Assembly (NCBI GenBank): GCA_013151705.1
Contig: JAADHT010000246.1
Coordinates: forward strand, 1 to 7,666
DNA: 7,666 nt
Source: Kiritimatiellota bacterium
GTDB lineage: Bacteria; Verrucomicrobiota; Lentisphaeria; Victivallales; JAADHT01
Reading direction: 5' to 3'
Shown here: one piece after another, positions 1-5,847 of the stretch
Layout of the letters: the number at the start of each line of letters is the position of its first letter
Numbering within the stretch: the first letter of the stretch is position 1
Program-made: the position numbers and the translations under genes
Notes under the pieces: generated by a model
What the model was told of the DNA's origin: nothing
Databases searched by the model: none
Seen by the model: only the letters and a program-made list of their open reading frames with translations

Positions 1-121
1 CCTTGTCGCGCCGCTCGTTCAGCACGAACGACACTGTAGTGCTTGAAAGATCAAGCGCGTCCGCGATATCCGCGATTCTGCAGCGTTTTCCATGTGACCG
101 TTTCATAGCGTCATTCGTCAT
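1..121 (-). CDS. LacI-family transcriptional regulator, N-terminal part (cut by left edge)
   Basis: The minus strand from 121 encodes about 40 residues before the window ends. Residues 15-35 contain a LacI-type helix-turn-helix and the start of its hinge: RIADIADALDLSS, then TTVSFVLNER, matching the family pattern (xI.DIA..agvS..TVS.vLN). Proteins of this family bind an operator through this domain and a small ligand, usually a sugar, through a C-terminal domain that lies outside the window. The gene starts 34 bases after the stop of the URO-D-like gene on the same strand, so the two are probably co-transcribed, and the repressor may act on the palindrome at 1296-1310. The start is uncertain: ATG at 121 was chosen, ATG at 106 and GTG at 130 are in frame, and none has a clear Shine-Dalgarno sequence. 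Confidence 0.85.
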   Translation of the reverse strand, partial: MTNDAMKRSHGKRCRIADIADALDLSSTTVSFVLNERRDK

Positions 122-155
122 CAAGAGCACTCGTTTTCTGGATTTTCACTCGTGT

Positions 156-1241
156 TCAAAAGTAGTTCCCGAGACGTAGCCCCTCGTCGACGAAATACCT
201 GTAGGTGTCGTAGTCGCAAGTGTCCGGGATCGAATGGTCGGAGTGGAGGATATACCCGAAACCGTCCTTCACGATCGGAATTTTCTCGTTCAACTCGGCC
301 TTGATGGCGTTCAAATCGTTCGCCACCAGATTCCGGGCGTCCATACCGCCGCATAACGACAAAACGTCTCCGAAATCCTTGTGGATTCTCAACAAATCCA
401 TACCGGCCTTGACCTCGATAACCTGCAGACAATCAATTCCAGCTTCGACCATACCCGGCAAAAGCGGCTCGATGTATCCACAGGAATGCATAATGACCGG
501 AAGCCCGAGTGAATGAGCGAAGTCTATCGTCCGCTTGTGTCCAGGCTGAACAATCTCCTCGTACATGCCGGGCGACATGAAAGGTCGCTCCTTGAACCCC
601 ATATCCTCGTAGAACCAAATACCGTCCGGCTTCCCTTCCCGCTCGAAAAGAGTCTCCAACAAATTCACGGTCAACTCGGCGTAGGTGTCGACCATGTCCC
701 TAATCCAATCAGGATCCATGGCCATTCCAATAAGCATATATTCATGCCCGCACACTGGATGCATCAATTCGAACACGTTGACACCGGACCAGCAGAAGAA
801 ACGCTCGTTCTCCGCCGCCTTCCGCCGAAGCTCGCGGTAAGACTCGAAATTGATTCTTTCGGGATCAGGTGTCAACAGAGGCTTGATGAACTCTTCCCAC
901 GCCGCGCGATCCTTAACTGTGAAATCGACATGCTCCGGCGTCGCGTTGTGGTGCTTGTGCGTGCGGAAAAAAGCGCCGTTGCCGTCTTTCTTGAGAACGG
1001 TATCCTCATCCTCCTCGATGATAATCGGCTCCATCTCGTAATCCGCCTGCAATTTTAATCCACCAACCAAATCCAAATCGAATCCAAAATGCGCGCTTAA
1101 ATCCTCCTCCGGATCGATACGCCCCTCCCCAACCCATTTGTCGCGGGTGTCTCCCCAAAAATGCTCGAACAATCCAACGCGGTCAACCGGTTTCCTGCGC
1201 AGAATATTCCCGATCCGTTCTCTACCCGTCATCTCGTTCAT
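156..1241 (-). CDS. Uroporphyrinogen decarboxylase-like / MtaA-type methyltransferase family protein (His-x-Cys form)
   Basis: A 361-residue protein of the URO-D superfamily, a TIM-barrel family that includes HemE and the corrinoid-dependent methyltransferases MtaA, MtbA and CmuA. The N-terminus (TGRERIGNILRRKPVDRVGL, residues 5-24) has the family pattern. It lacks the RQAGR-type loop of true HemE, so haem synthesis is unlikely. Residues 252-255 are HSCG, matching the H-x-C pair that binds zinc in MtaA-type enzymes. The usual later Cys region reads HSDHSIPD (333-340), so His336 may be the third ligand; Cys297 is another candidate. YEDMGF (211-216) is also family-like. The start is supported by AAGGAG (1250-1255) eight bases ahead of the ATG. 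The protein is probably cytoplasmic. A LacI-type regulator follows it, suggesting inducible catabolism or methyl transfer. The substrate is unknown. Family membership is confident, specific function is not. Confidence 0.9.
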   Translation of the reverse strand: MNEMTGRERIGNILRRKPVDRVGLFEHFWGDTRDKWVGEGRIDPEEDLSAHFGFDLDLVGGLKLQADYEMEPIIIEEDEDTVLKKDGNGAFFRTHKHHNATPEHVDFTVKDRAAWEEFIKPLLTPDPERINFESYRELRRKAAENERFFCWSGVNVFELMHPVCGHEYMLIGMAMDPDWIRDMVDTYAELTVNLLETLFEREGKPDGIWFYEDMGFKERPFMSPGMYEEIVQPGHKRTIDFAHSLGLPVIMHSCGYIEPLLPGMVEAGIDCLQVIEVKAGMDLLRIHKDFGDVLSLCGGMDARNLVANDLNAIKAELNEKIPIVKDGFGYILHSDHSIPDTCDYDTYRYFVDEGLRLGNYF

Positions 1242-1295
1242 CTCAATTTCTCCTTAAACGCTGCCATAGCGAACAAAAATCGAAAAAAAACAGCG

Positions 1296-1310
1296 ACTAA
1301 ATTATTTAGT
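1296..1310. promoter_or_regulatory. Perfect 15-bp palindrome, candidate LacI-type operator
   Basis: ACTAAATTATTTAGT is a perfect inverted repeat around a central T, 54 bases upstream of the URO-D-like start at 1241. On the minus strand a TTGACT box, which could be a -35 element, lies about 10 bases further upstream (1321-1326), and the palindrome would overlap the -10 region. No well-spaced canonical -10 is visible. The short symmetric form and the LacI-type gene two genes downstream suggest an operator. This is inference, because A+T-rich DNA can form such symmetry by chance. Confidence 0.45.
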
Positions 1311-1363
1311 AAAAATGAAAAGTCAAGCCTCGAACACTGTTTTCCCGGCATTTAATCAAGATT

Positions 1364-1389
1364 ATCCGCGGATCACGCGGATTGAAAAA
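1364..1389. repeat. Short dyad repeat ATCCGCG-gatca-CGCGGAT followed by TTGAAAAA
   Basis: A 7-bp perfect inverted repeat (1364-1370 with 1376-1382) encloses a 5-base loop. Read on the minus strand it is also a near-tandem phrase, ATCCGCGTG then ATCCGCGG. It runs into TTGAAAAA at 1382-1389. A second phrase ending in the same TTGAAAAA lies at 1580-1608. It is not followed by a T-run, so it is a poor Rho-independent terminator. It may be a copy of a dispersed intergenic repeat. Confidence 0.4.
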
Positions 1390-1542
1390 TCCACCTACCG
1401 CTCATAATGGGATGCCACGCGGTCGTTCAGACTTTTGCAATTGGCTCTAATTGTTTCATAAAAGAACCCGCTGAATACCAAGCATGGAGTAGTGCTGAAT
1501 TTTGGAGATCTATAGCTTCATATGATAAATTTCAACGCGACG

Positions 1543-1572
1543 ATTCGGTGTTCGGCATTCCGAACGCCGAAA
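1543..1572. repeat. Strong 13-bp hairpin in the intergenic region
   Basis: The arms ATTCGGTGTTCGG (1543-1555) and CCGAACGCCGAAT (1560-1572) pair over 13 positions with one G-U pair and a CATT loop. Each arm itself repeats TTCGG. There is no T-run on either side and no gene ends next to it, so it does not behave as a simple terminator for an annotated gene. It lies 83 bases upstream of the membrane-protein start at 1656 and could be a leader structure, a folded repeat element, or the trace of a small mobile element. Confidence 0.55.
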
Positions 1573-1579
1573 TATTCTC

Positions 1580-1608
1580 TTCGTTAGTGTTCGTTAGTGG
1601 TTGAAAAA
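1580..1608. repeat. 10-bp tandem duplication TTCGTTAGTG x2 followed by TTGAAAAA
   Basis: TTCGTTAGTG occurs twice in perfect tandem (1580-1589, 1590-1599), followed by G and TTGAAAAA (1601-1608). The layout, two similar phrases then GG(A)TTGAAAAA, parallels the element at 1364-1389. This suggests two degenerate copies of one intergenic repeat type in the same orientation. Confidence 0.5.
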
Positions 1609-1642
1609 GGCCGCTAAACAGTTACGTTGTATTATTGTATTT

Positions 1643-1648
1643 AGGGAG
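1643..1648 (+). promoter_or_regulatory. Ribosome binding site fixing the start at 1656
   Basis: AGGGAG lies 7 bases before ATG 1656. This favours that ATG over the in-frame TTG at 1635, which has no such site. Confidence 0.65.
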
Positions 1649-1655
1649 TGAAAAT

Positions 1656-1961
1656 ATGACAGCTATTCTCGTAGGCTCAATAGTCGGAATTCTCTTTTCA
1701 GCTTTTTGTCTTTGGGCTGGAATGAAGATCACGAAAGTGGAAGGAAATTTTCTCGCGATGTTGCTTATCGCGGCAATATCAACGATTCTCGGTTTCATTC
1801 CAATGGTTGGCTGGCTTCTCGGACCGGTCGCCATGTTTTTTTTAATATGCAAATGGACTGGAGCGAGTTTCTGGCCGGACGCTGTGTTGATGGTGGTCGT
1901 CGCCAGAGGAGTTGGAATGTTTGTCGGAATCGCTTTAACCAGTCTAGTCTCCAAAATGTGA
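1656..1961 (+). CDS. Small multi-pass inner-membrane protein, unknown function
   Basis: A 101-residue, strongly hydrophobic protein with three or four membrane segments at roughly residues 3-23, 31-50, 51-66 and 74-98. Short polar links lie at KITKVEGN (24-31) and around KWTGASFWPD (66-75). There is no cleavable signal peptide, catalytic motif or Cys/His cluster, and I do not recognise the family. The ATG at 1656 has a Shine-Dalgarno sequence at good spacing. The stop is 6 bases before the yggS-like start, so the two genes are very likely one operon. In many bacteria yggS-type genes sit beside the small membrane gene yggT. This protein holds the equivalent position, on the upstream side, but I see no specific YggT motif, so a shared role is only a suggestion. 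Confidence 0.7.
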   Translation: MTAILVGSIVGILFSAFCLWAGMKITKVEGNFLAMLLIAAISTILGFIPMVGWLLGPVAMFFLICKWTGASFWPDAVLMVVVARGVGMFVGIALTSLVSKM

Positions 1962-1967
1962 AAGTGA

Positions 1968-2732
1968 ATGTTTGAATATGTAGCCGGACAATTGGAAAAT
2001 GTGAGGGATGAAATCGCCGAAGCGGTGGCGGATGCCGGTCGCCCGGACGGTTCCGTCACGCTTGTCGCGGTCAGCAAAACATTTCCAAAAGAGGCCGTTG
2101 AGGCGGCCTACGCCGCCGGACAACGAGTCTTCGGGGAAAACCGCGTACAAGAACTCTCCGTGAAAAAGCCCGCTTTACCGGACGACGTCGAATGGCATCT
2201 TATCGGCCATCTTCAGAGCAACAAGGTCGGCCAGGCGTTGGCGTGCGCCGACGCCATCCACTCGGTCGATTCGGAAAAACTCCTCAATCGTCTGAACCGC
2301 CTCGCGGAGGGAAATCAGCGAAAGCCGCGGATCCTTCTCGAAGTGAACATTTCCGGCGAGGAGTCCAAATTCGGGGCCGCCGTCGATTCCGCTATGAGAC
2401 TCGCGAAACTCGCGGCGCGTTGTGAAAACATTGAGTTCAAAGGTCTGATGACGATGGCGCCATTCGGGGCCGACTCCCGCGAACTTCGCGGAATATTCTC
2501 CGCCACCCGCGAGCTCCGCGACAAAATGGAAGCGGAACTGGGCTTGAAACTGCCCGAGCTCTCGATGGGAATGAGTTCCGATTTCCGCGCGGCGATAATG
2601 GAAGGCGCCACATTGGTCCGCGTCGGCACCGCCATCTTCGGCAAGCGATTTTCGCGGCATTCCGATTTGAACGCTAATCGCGCGAGCCTTTTACGCGTCG
2701 GGGCGACGGAAACGACGCCGTTTTCGCGCTGA
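1968..2732 (+). CDS. yggS: YggS/PLPBP-family pyridoxal-phosphate-binding protein
   Basis: A 254-residue protein of the YggS/PROSC family (fold-type III, alanine-racemase-like N-terminal barrel). These proteins bind pyridoxal 5'-phosphate and balance free PLP and amino/keto acid pools in the cytoplasm. They have no established catalytic reaction. Family motifs appear in order: LVAVSKTFP with the PLP lysine K37, FGENRVQE (55-62), WHLIGHLQSNK (76-86), IHSVDS (98-103), LLEVNISGEESKFG (123-136), GLMTMAPF (159-166), and SMGMSSDFRAAI (199-210) with VRVGTAIFGKR (217-227), the phosphate-binding end. ATG 1968 has only a weak purine-rich upstream sequence and probably relies on coupling to the gene 6 bases before it. 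Family members usually end just after FG.R; here 27 more residues follow. The last ~17 are read out of frame from a glycosidase gene fragment, so the natural 3' end was probably replaced. The conserved core is complete and likely functional. Confidence 0.93.
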   Translation: MFEYVAGQLENVRDEIAEAVADAGRPDGSVTLVAVSKTFPKEAVEAAYAAGQRVFGENRVQELSVKKPALPDDVEWHLIGHLQSNKVGQALACADAIHSVDSEKLLNRLNRLAEGNQRKPRILLEVNISGEESKFGAAVDSAMRLAKLAARCENIEFKGLMTMAPFGADSRELRGIFSATRELRDKMEAELGLKLPELSMGMSSDFRAAIMEGATLVRVGTAIFGKRFSRHSDLNANRASLLRVGATETTPFSR

Positions 2733-3124
2733 TAGAAAAAGTCCACTCCAAACTTTGTCCATACCAACAGTGGTTCGATGGCGCCGAACCCATGACCGAC
2801 GCGGCGGTAATCGTCCCGAAACCGGGATTCAAGGCGACTGACCTCGAGACGCATAGACGGAACGTCAGTCCGATGCGGGGCGCGGCGCGACTGCTCTCCG
2901 AGTTGAAGGTGTAGTTCGACGTGCTCACCGACACCATTCCCTGGAAAAAGAGCTACAAATTGCTGATCCTTCCCGACAACGTCGTTTTCGACGATGAGTT
3001 GAAATCGCGGATTTCGGCTCATTTGAAGCGCGGCGGCACGGTAATATCCAGCGGCGAATGCGAAATCCGCGAGCACGACTTTCGAATCGCCAAATTTGCG
3101 GGTTCAAATGAATTTCGAGGGTAA
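2678..3124 (+). pseudogene. Fragment of a glycosidase with beta-galactosidase-trimerisation-like domain
   Basis: One frame reads through the whole stretch with a single internal stop, TAG at 2912-2914. It encodes about 78 residues before the stop and 69 after. Recognisable phrases are AVFALIEKVHSKL, then GAARLLSELKV, then the amber codon, then FDVLTDTIPWKKSYKLLILP, DNVVFDDEL and HLKRGGTVISSG. The order resembles the Rossmann-like trimerisation domain following the barrel in GH42 and related putative glycosidases (GA.RLL.ELK.QFDV...YKLLILPD). The stop stands where Gln is usual, a CAG to TAG change. The catalytic barrel and C-terminus are absent, and no start codon has a ribosome binding site. 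The fragment begins inside the 3' end of the yggS-like gene in another frame and ends at TAA 3122-3124, 129 bases before the TolC gene. It is the residue of a deletion or rearrangement. The exact GH family is uncertain. Confidence 0.8.
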
Positions 3125-3253
3125 ATCGCCTTTCCCCTTGTTTTATCAAGTTTGTGAAGTATTTTGCTTCGAGTTTGTGGCGTTCGCGTTTTGAGTTTGA
3201 CGGACATTCACGAAGATGTCAGTCCAGTGTAAAGAAGTGAAATCAATCTGGCT

Positions 3254-4663
3254 ATGAAAAAAAACATCCTTCCACCAGTTGTCTTGGCGATCACGCTTTT
3301 TTTAGGAGGCTGCTTCTCGTACAAGCCTGTTCCGGATGCCGTTCTGAACAGCAATTACACGAAGCAAAAGGATAAAGCGCACCTCGCGTTGCCGAAGAAT
3401 TGCGAAACTCTGTTATTGGATCAAGCGAAACAAATCGCGCTCGACAATAATCCGAACTATATCGCGACCAGATACTCGATGGTCGCGGCATCCGCCAGAT
3501 TCTACCAGACGCTCGCGGGATACCTGCCGACGATAACGGCGAACTACGACATAACAAACTACTACTACACGCCGGAATCGCAAGGGGGACGCGGACGGGA
3601 CCGGGGCGGGCACCGCTGGGCGCAGAAAACCGGAACGATAAACGGGCGCTGGCTCATTTTCAACGGTTTGATTCGCACGATGGACATGCTGGCGGCCAAA
3701 CATTCCGAACTTCAAGCCGAGGCCTTGAACCGGGATGCGAGGAGATTGCTGATCGAATCGGTCGCAGTGACATACAACAACGTTCTGCTTGCGAAAGAGA
3801 ACATTAGGATAGCCAAAGCGGACGAGATTTTCAACGAGCAGCTCTACAACGACACGAAACTCAAATACGAGGCCGGTGCCGTTCCACTGACCGATATGCT
3901 CAACTTCGAGATACGAGTCAACACCGCGAAAAACGCCGTTATCTCGGAGGAGCTGAATTTCTTCACGGCTAGATCGGTACTCGCCGAATTGATGGGTTTC
4001 ACCAACGGTATCATTCCGGGGAAGGTGTTTCCCGAACTCAAGCCCACCGAGGAGCAGTTCGCCATAGACATAGGAGTCTATCTCGACACCGCGCTTCAAA
4101 ACAGACCCGACTTGAAAGCCTACCGCGAGGCGGTCAAAGTATCGCGGTACGACGTCTACGCGAAATGGGGCGCCTTTTCGCCGACTCTCAACTTCACCAC
4201 GTCCTGGGGATATCAGCGCAACGACGACGGTTATTCCGGCTCCTACCAGTATCGGCCGAGAACGCAGGATCGAAGCTTCAACTATGGGTTCGAGGCGGAA
4301 TGGGTGCTTTTCAGCGGCGGTAGCAGAATAGCCGCGTTGAGGGAGGCTCAAGCGAATCTGGCGGTCGGCAAGCAAAATCTTGTCGAAAAGTGGATTTCAG
4401 TCATTTCCGAGGTCAGGCAGACGTTCGAGGAGAGGATGAGCAAGGCCATGCAAGTGAAAATCTACAAAAGAAATCTCGCTCTGGTCAATAAAAACCGCGA
4501 TTTGGTGGAGGAGTCCTACAAAGCCGGCAACACCTCGATAACCAGATTGAACGAGGCGCAGCGCGATTTGGTCGACGCCGATTCCAGCTACACGCGCTCC
4601 GTCATCGACTTGGCCAACGCCAAAGCCAAACTGCGGGCGGCCATAGGCGTCCACCAGGATTGA
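3254..4663 (+). CDS. TolC-family outer-membrane efflux lipoprotein
   Basis: A 469-residue outer-membrane factor that would form a trimeric channel linking an inner-membrane pump to the outside. Residues 1-20 are a lipoprotein signal peptide (MKKN start, hydrophobic core, lipobox LGGC with lipidated C20), as in OprM/NodT-type members. Two OEP repeats follow, about 50-250 and 275-465. Each has a beta-strand pair around a W.LF/W.IF turn (RWLIFNG 132-138; EWVLFSGG 349-356), then long helices. The matching helix-turn phrases are KYEAGAVPLTDMLNFE (204-219) and SYKAGNTSITRLNEAQ (421-436). The first strand region carries an unusual Gly/Arg-rich insert, GGRGRDRGGHRW (111-122). The ATG lacks a close Shine-Dalgarno sequence; a GAAGTG about 15 bases upstream is distant. 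No membrane-fusion or RND/ABC pump gene lies in the window, so its partner must be elsewhere. Family certain, substrate unknown. Confidence 0.93.
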   Translation: MKKNILPPVVLAITLFLGGCFSYKPVPDAVLNSNYTKQKDKAHLALPKNCETLLLDQAKQIALDNNPNYIATRYSMVAASARFYQTLAGYLPTITANYDITNYYYTPESQGGRGRDRGGHRWAQKTGTINGRWLIFNGLIRTMDMLAAKHSELQAEALNRDARRLLIESVAVTYNNVLLAKENIRIAKADEIFNEQLYNDTKLKYEAGAVPLTDMLNFEIRVNTAKNAVISEELNFFTARSVLAELMGFTNGIIPGKVFPELKPTEEQFAIDIGVYLDTALQNRPDLKAYREAVKVSRYDVYAKWGAFSPTLNFTTSWGYQRNDDGYSGSYQYRPRTQDRSFNYGFEAEWVLFSGGSRIAALREAQANLAVGKQNLVEKWISVISEVRQTFEERMSKAMQVKIYKRNLALVNKNRDLVEESYKAGNTSITRLNEAQRDLVDADSSYTRSVIDLANAKAKLRAAIGVHQD

Positions 4664-4818
4664 CGCACCACGTCCTTCTTTCTCTCAATTCTCTAACCCG
4701 CAAACAACAATCTTAGACCTTGCGCGAAAAGCTCTCGAGCCATGCGACCACTTATTCGAGTTTGCGTCAGTGCGGTTTCAATAGATAATTCGATGCCCGA
4801 ATCCGCAGCCATTTGGGG

Positions 4819-5676
4819 TCAGCTTTTCGTCATCAGAGACGCGGCGAACTCGCCCGGCGTGGAGCCGGCGGTCCTTTTGAAGGCGCTTCTGAAATAGAAT
4901 TCGTTTTTGAATCCAGTCGCCTCCGCGGTCTCCTTCACCGTCATTCCCGCCGCCAGACACTCTTTAGCTCTTGATATTTTCCTGCTGATTATGAACTGCT
5001 TGGGCGACATCCCCTTTCCTTGCCGGAACAAGCGCCTGAAATGAGTCTCGCTATAGCCGCAACCGGCCGCAACCTCTCCGACTGAAAGATCGTTTCCGAT
5101 ATTGGAGTCGATATGCGCCACGGCCTTCTCAATCATCAGAACGCTTCGCTTCCCCATCGATTCCCGCGTGGGACGGGTCAACTCGACAATCATTTCGAGG
5201 AGCAGGGACTTTCTCGCCAGAACGTCGAAGGAGGTTTCGCCGCCGATCAAGCGCAACAGTCCGAAGCGAGCCGTCAGAACAGCTTCCGCGCACCCGCGAA
5301 TAACCGGTTCCGCCGGACCGGGCAATCCAACGGAGGCCAGTGTGGCCCCTTCGCCTCCTCCCCACACCACCCATTCAGTCTCCCACTCCGATATCGGATG
5401 ATATGTCGAGGGAATCTCGGGAAACAAAAGCATCACATCCCCAGCCTCCACCCGCGATTCGCCGGAAACGCTCGAATGAAATAAACCGCGTCCCCTTGTT
5501 ACGCAAACCGCCCCGAAAAGCCCCAGCTTCCTGTGTGATGGCGGATTTCCCGTGTCGCGGTTGACTCCGGCGCCGACGCGGTCCACCCACAACCCCAAGC
5601 GTAGTTCGAAGGACGACGGAGTTCGGAATCGCTCCGAAACCACCACCTTTCCCGAATTACATTTCAATTCGCTCAT
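4819..5676 (-). CDS. AraC/XylS-family transcriptional regulator
   Basis: A 285-residue regulator. The N-terminal half (about 1-165) looks like an AraC-type cupin ligand-binding domain: TRGRGLFHS (60-68), then EAGDVMLLFPEIPSTYHPIS (77-96) and WVVWGG (102-107). The C-terminal ~100 residues carry two helix-turn-helices: LSVGEVAAGCGYSETHFRRL (197-216) and MTVKETAEATGFKNEFYFRS (245-264), ending in KRTAGSTPGEFA, the AraC signature. The start is ATG 5676, with GGAGG 5 bases upstream. A longer frame from TTG 5733 would place that ribosome site inside the gene and translate the operator-like region, so it was rejected. It is divergent from the second URO-D-like gene and probably regulates it and itself through the TGAATA-rich DNA between them. 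The effector is unknown; family members with this kind of N-domain often sense sugars. Confidence 0.93.
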   Translation of the reverse strand: MSELKCNSGKVVVSERFRTPSSFELRLGLWVDRVGAGVNRDTGNPPSHRKLGLFGAVCVTRGRGLFHSSVSGESRVEAGDVMLLFPEIPSTYHPISEWETEWVVWGGGEGATLASVGLPGPAEPVIRGCAEAVLTARFGLLRLIGGETSFDVLARKSLLLEMIVELTRPTRESMGKRSVLMIEKAVAHIDSNIGNDLSVGEVAAGCGYSETHFRRLFRQGKGMSPKQFIISRKISRAKECLAAGMTVKETAEATGFKNEFYFRSAFKRTAGSTPGEFAASLMTKS

Positions 5677-5681
5677 TTCAT

Positions 5682-5686
5682 CCTCC
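5682..5686 (-). promoter_or_regulatory. Ribosome binding site of the AraC-type gene
   Basis: GGAGG on the minus strand lies 5 bases before ATG 5676. It decides the start in favour of the 285-residue form over the longer TTG-initiated frame. Confidence 0.75.
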
Positions 5687-5703
5687 AATGGTCGAAAATC
5701 ATA

Positions 5704-5753
5704 TGAATATGGTTGAATATTGAATATTCTCAATACTTGAATTCAACTATTCA
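5704..5753. promoter_or_regulatory. TGAATA repeat cluster with two palindromes, candidate divergent operator
   Basis: TGAATAT occurs at 5704, 5714 and 5721, and once inverted as TATTCA at 5748-5753. The second and third copies form a perfect 15-bp palindrome, GAATATT-G-AATATTC (5715-5729). TTGAATTCAA (5737-5746) is a second perfect palindrome. The first two copies are 10 bp apart, one helical turn. The cluster lies between the divergent AraC-type and URO-D-like genes, where an AraC-type regulator normally binds. TTGAAT (5737-5742) could also be the -35 of the plus-strand promoter, with a weak TAATCT 16 bases on. Binding is inferred. Confidence 0.5.
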
Positions 5754-5835
5754 TCCTGTAATCTAGCTCACTATGGTGATTAGGCAAATGATTATTACTG
5801 CTATGACAAAAATAGTCGATAATCATATCCAAAAA

Positions 5836-5841
5836 AAGGAG
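5836..5841 (+). promoter_or_regulatory. Ribosome binding site fixing the start at 5848
   Basis: AAGGAG lies 6 bases before ATG 5848. The open frame continues upstream to an ATG at 5773, but that one has no such site and adds 25 non-conserved residues. Confidence 0.75.
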
Positions 5842-5847
5842 ATTGAA

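Larger units (their letters stand above)
1242..1655. other. Gene-free region between divergent transcription units
   Basis: This 414-base stretch separates the minus-strand URO-D-like gene from the plus-strand membrane-protein gene. It holds the leader and palindrome of the former, then the repeat elements at 1364-1389, 1543-1572 and 1580-1608. Between 1390 and 1540 nothing is recognisable: one short open frame (1407-1604) has no ribosome binding site and reads through the hairpin and repeats, so it is not called. A possible -10 (TATTAT, 1630-1635) precedes the membrane-protein gene without a matching -35. Confidence 0.6.

Noticed and set aside
156..1241. Assignment as HemE (haem biosynthesis)
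   Set aside because: The arginine-containing N-terminal loop typical of HemE is missing, His-x-Cys motif and LacI-type context point to the methyltransferase-like branch.
1407..1604. 65-codon open frame on the plus strand
   Set aside because: No ribosome binding site, no recognisable family, and it runs through the hairpin and tandem repeat, as expected for chance.
3200..3228. Inverted GACAT/ATGTC before the TolC gene as an operator
   Set aside because: Only 5 bp per arm with an 8-base gap; too weak to call without conservation data.
3413..4375. Long open frame of 320 codons antisense to the TolC gene
   Set aside because: It is a shadow of a clearly conserved TolC-family gene and its translation resembles no protein family.
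4664..4818. Bidirectional terminator between the convergent TolC and AraC-type genes
   Set aside because: Only a 5-bp pair (ATTCG/CGAAT near 4786-4800) was seen, without a T-run on either side.
5677..5733. Longer AraC-type protein from TTG 5733
   Set aside because: It would bury the GGAGG site at 5682-5686 and translate A+T-rich operator-like DNA. ATG 5676 is better supported.
5773..5847. Upstream in-frame start giving a 401-residue URO-D-like protein
   Set aside because: ATG 5773 has no Shine-Dalgarno sequence and the extra 25 residues match no family N-terminus. ATG 5848 has AAGGAG at ideal spacing.
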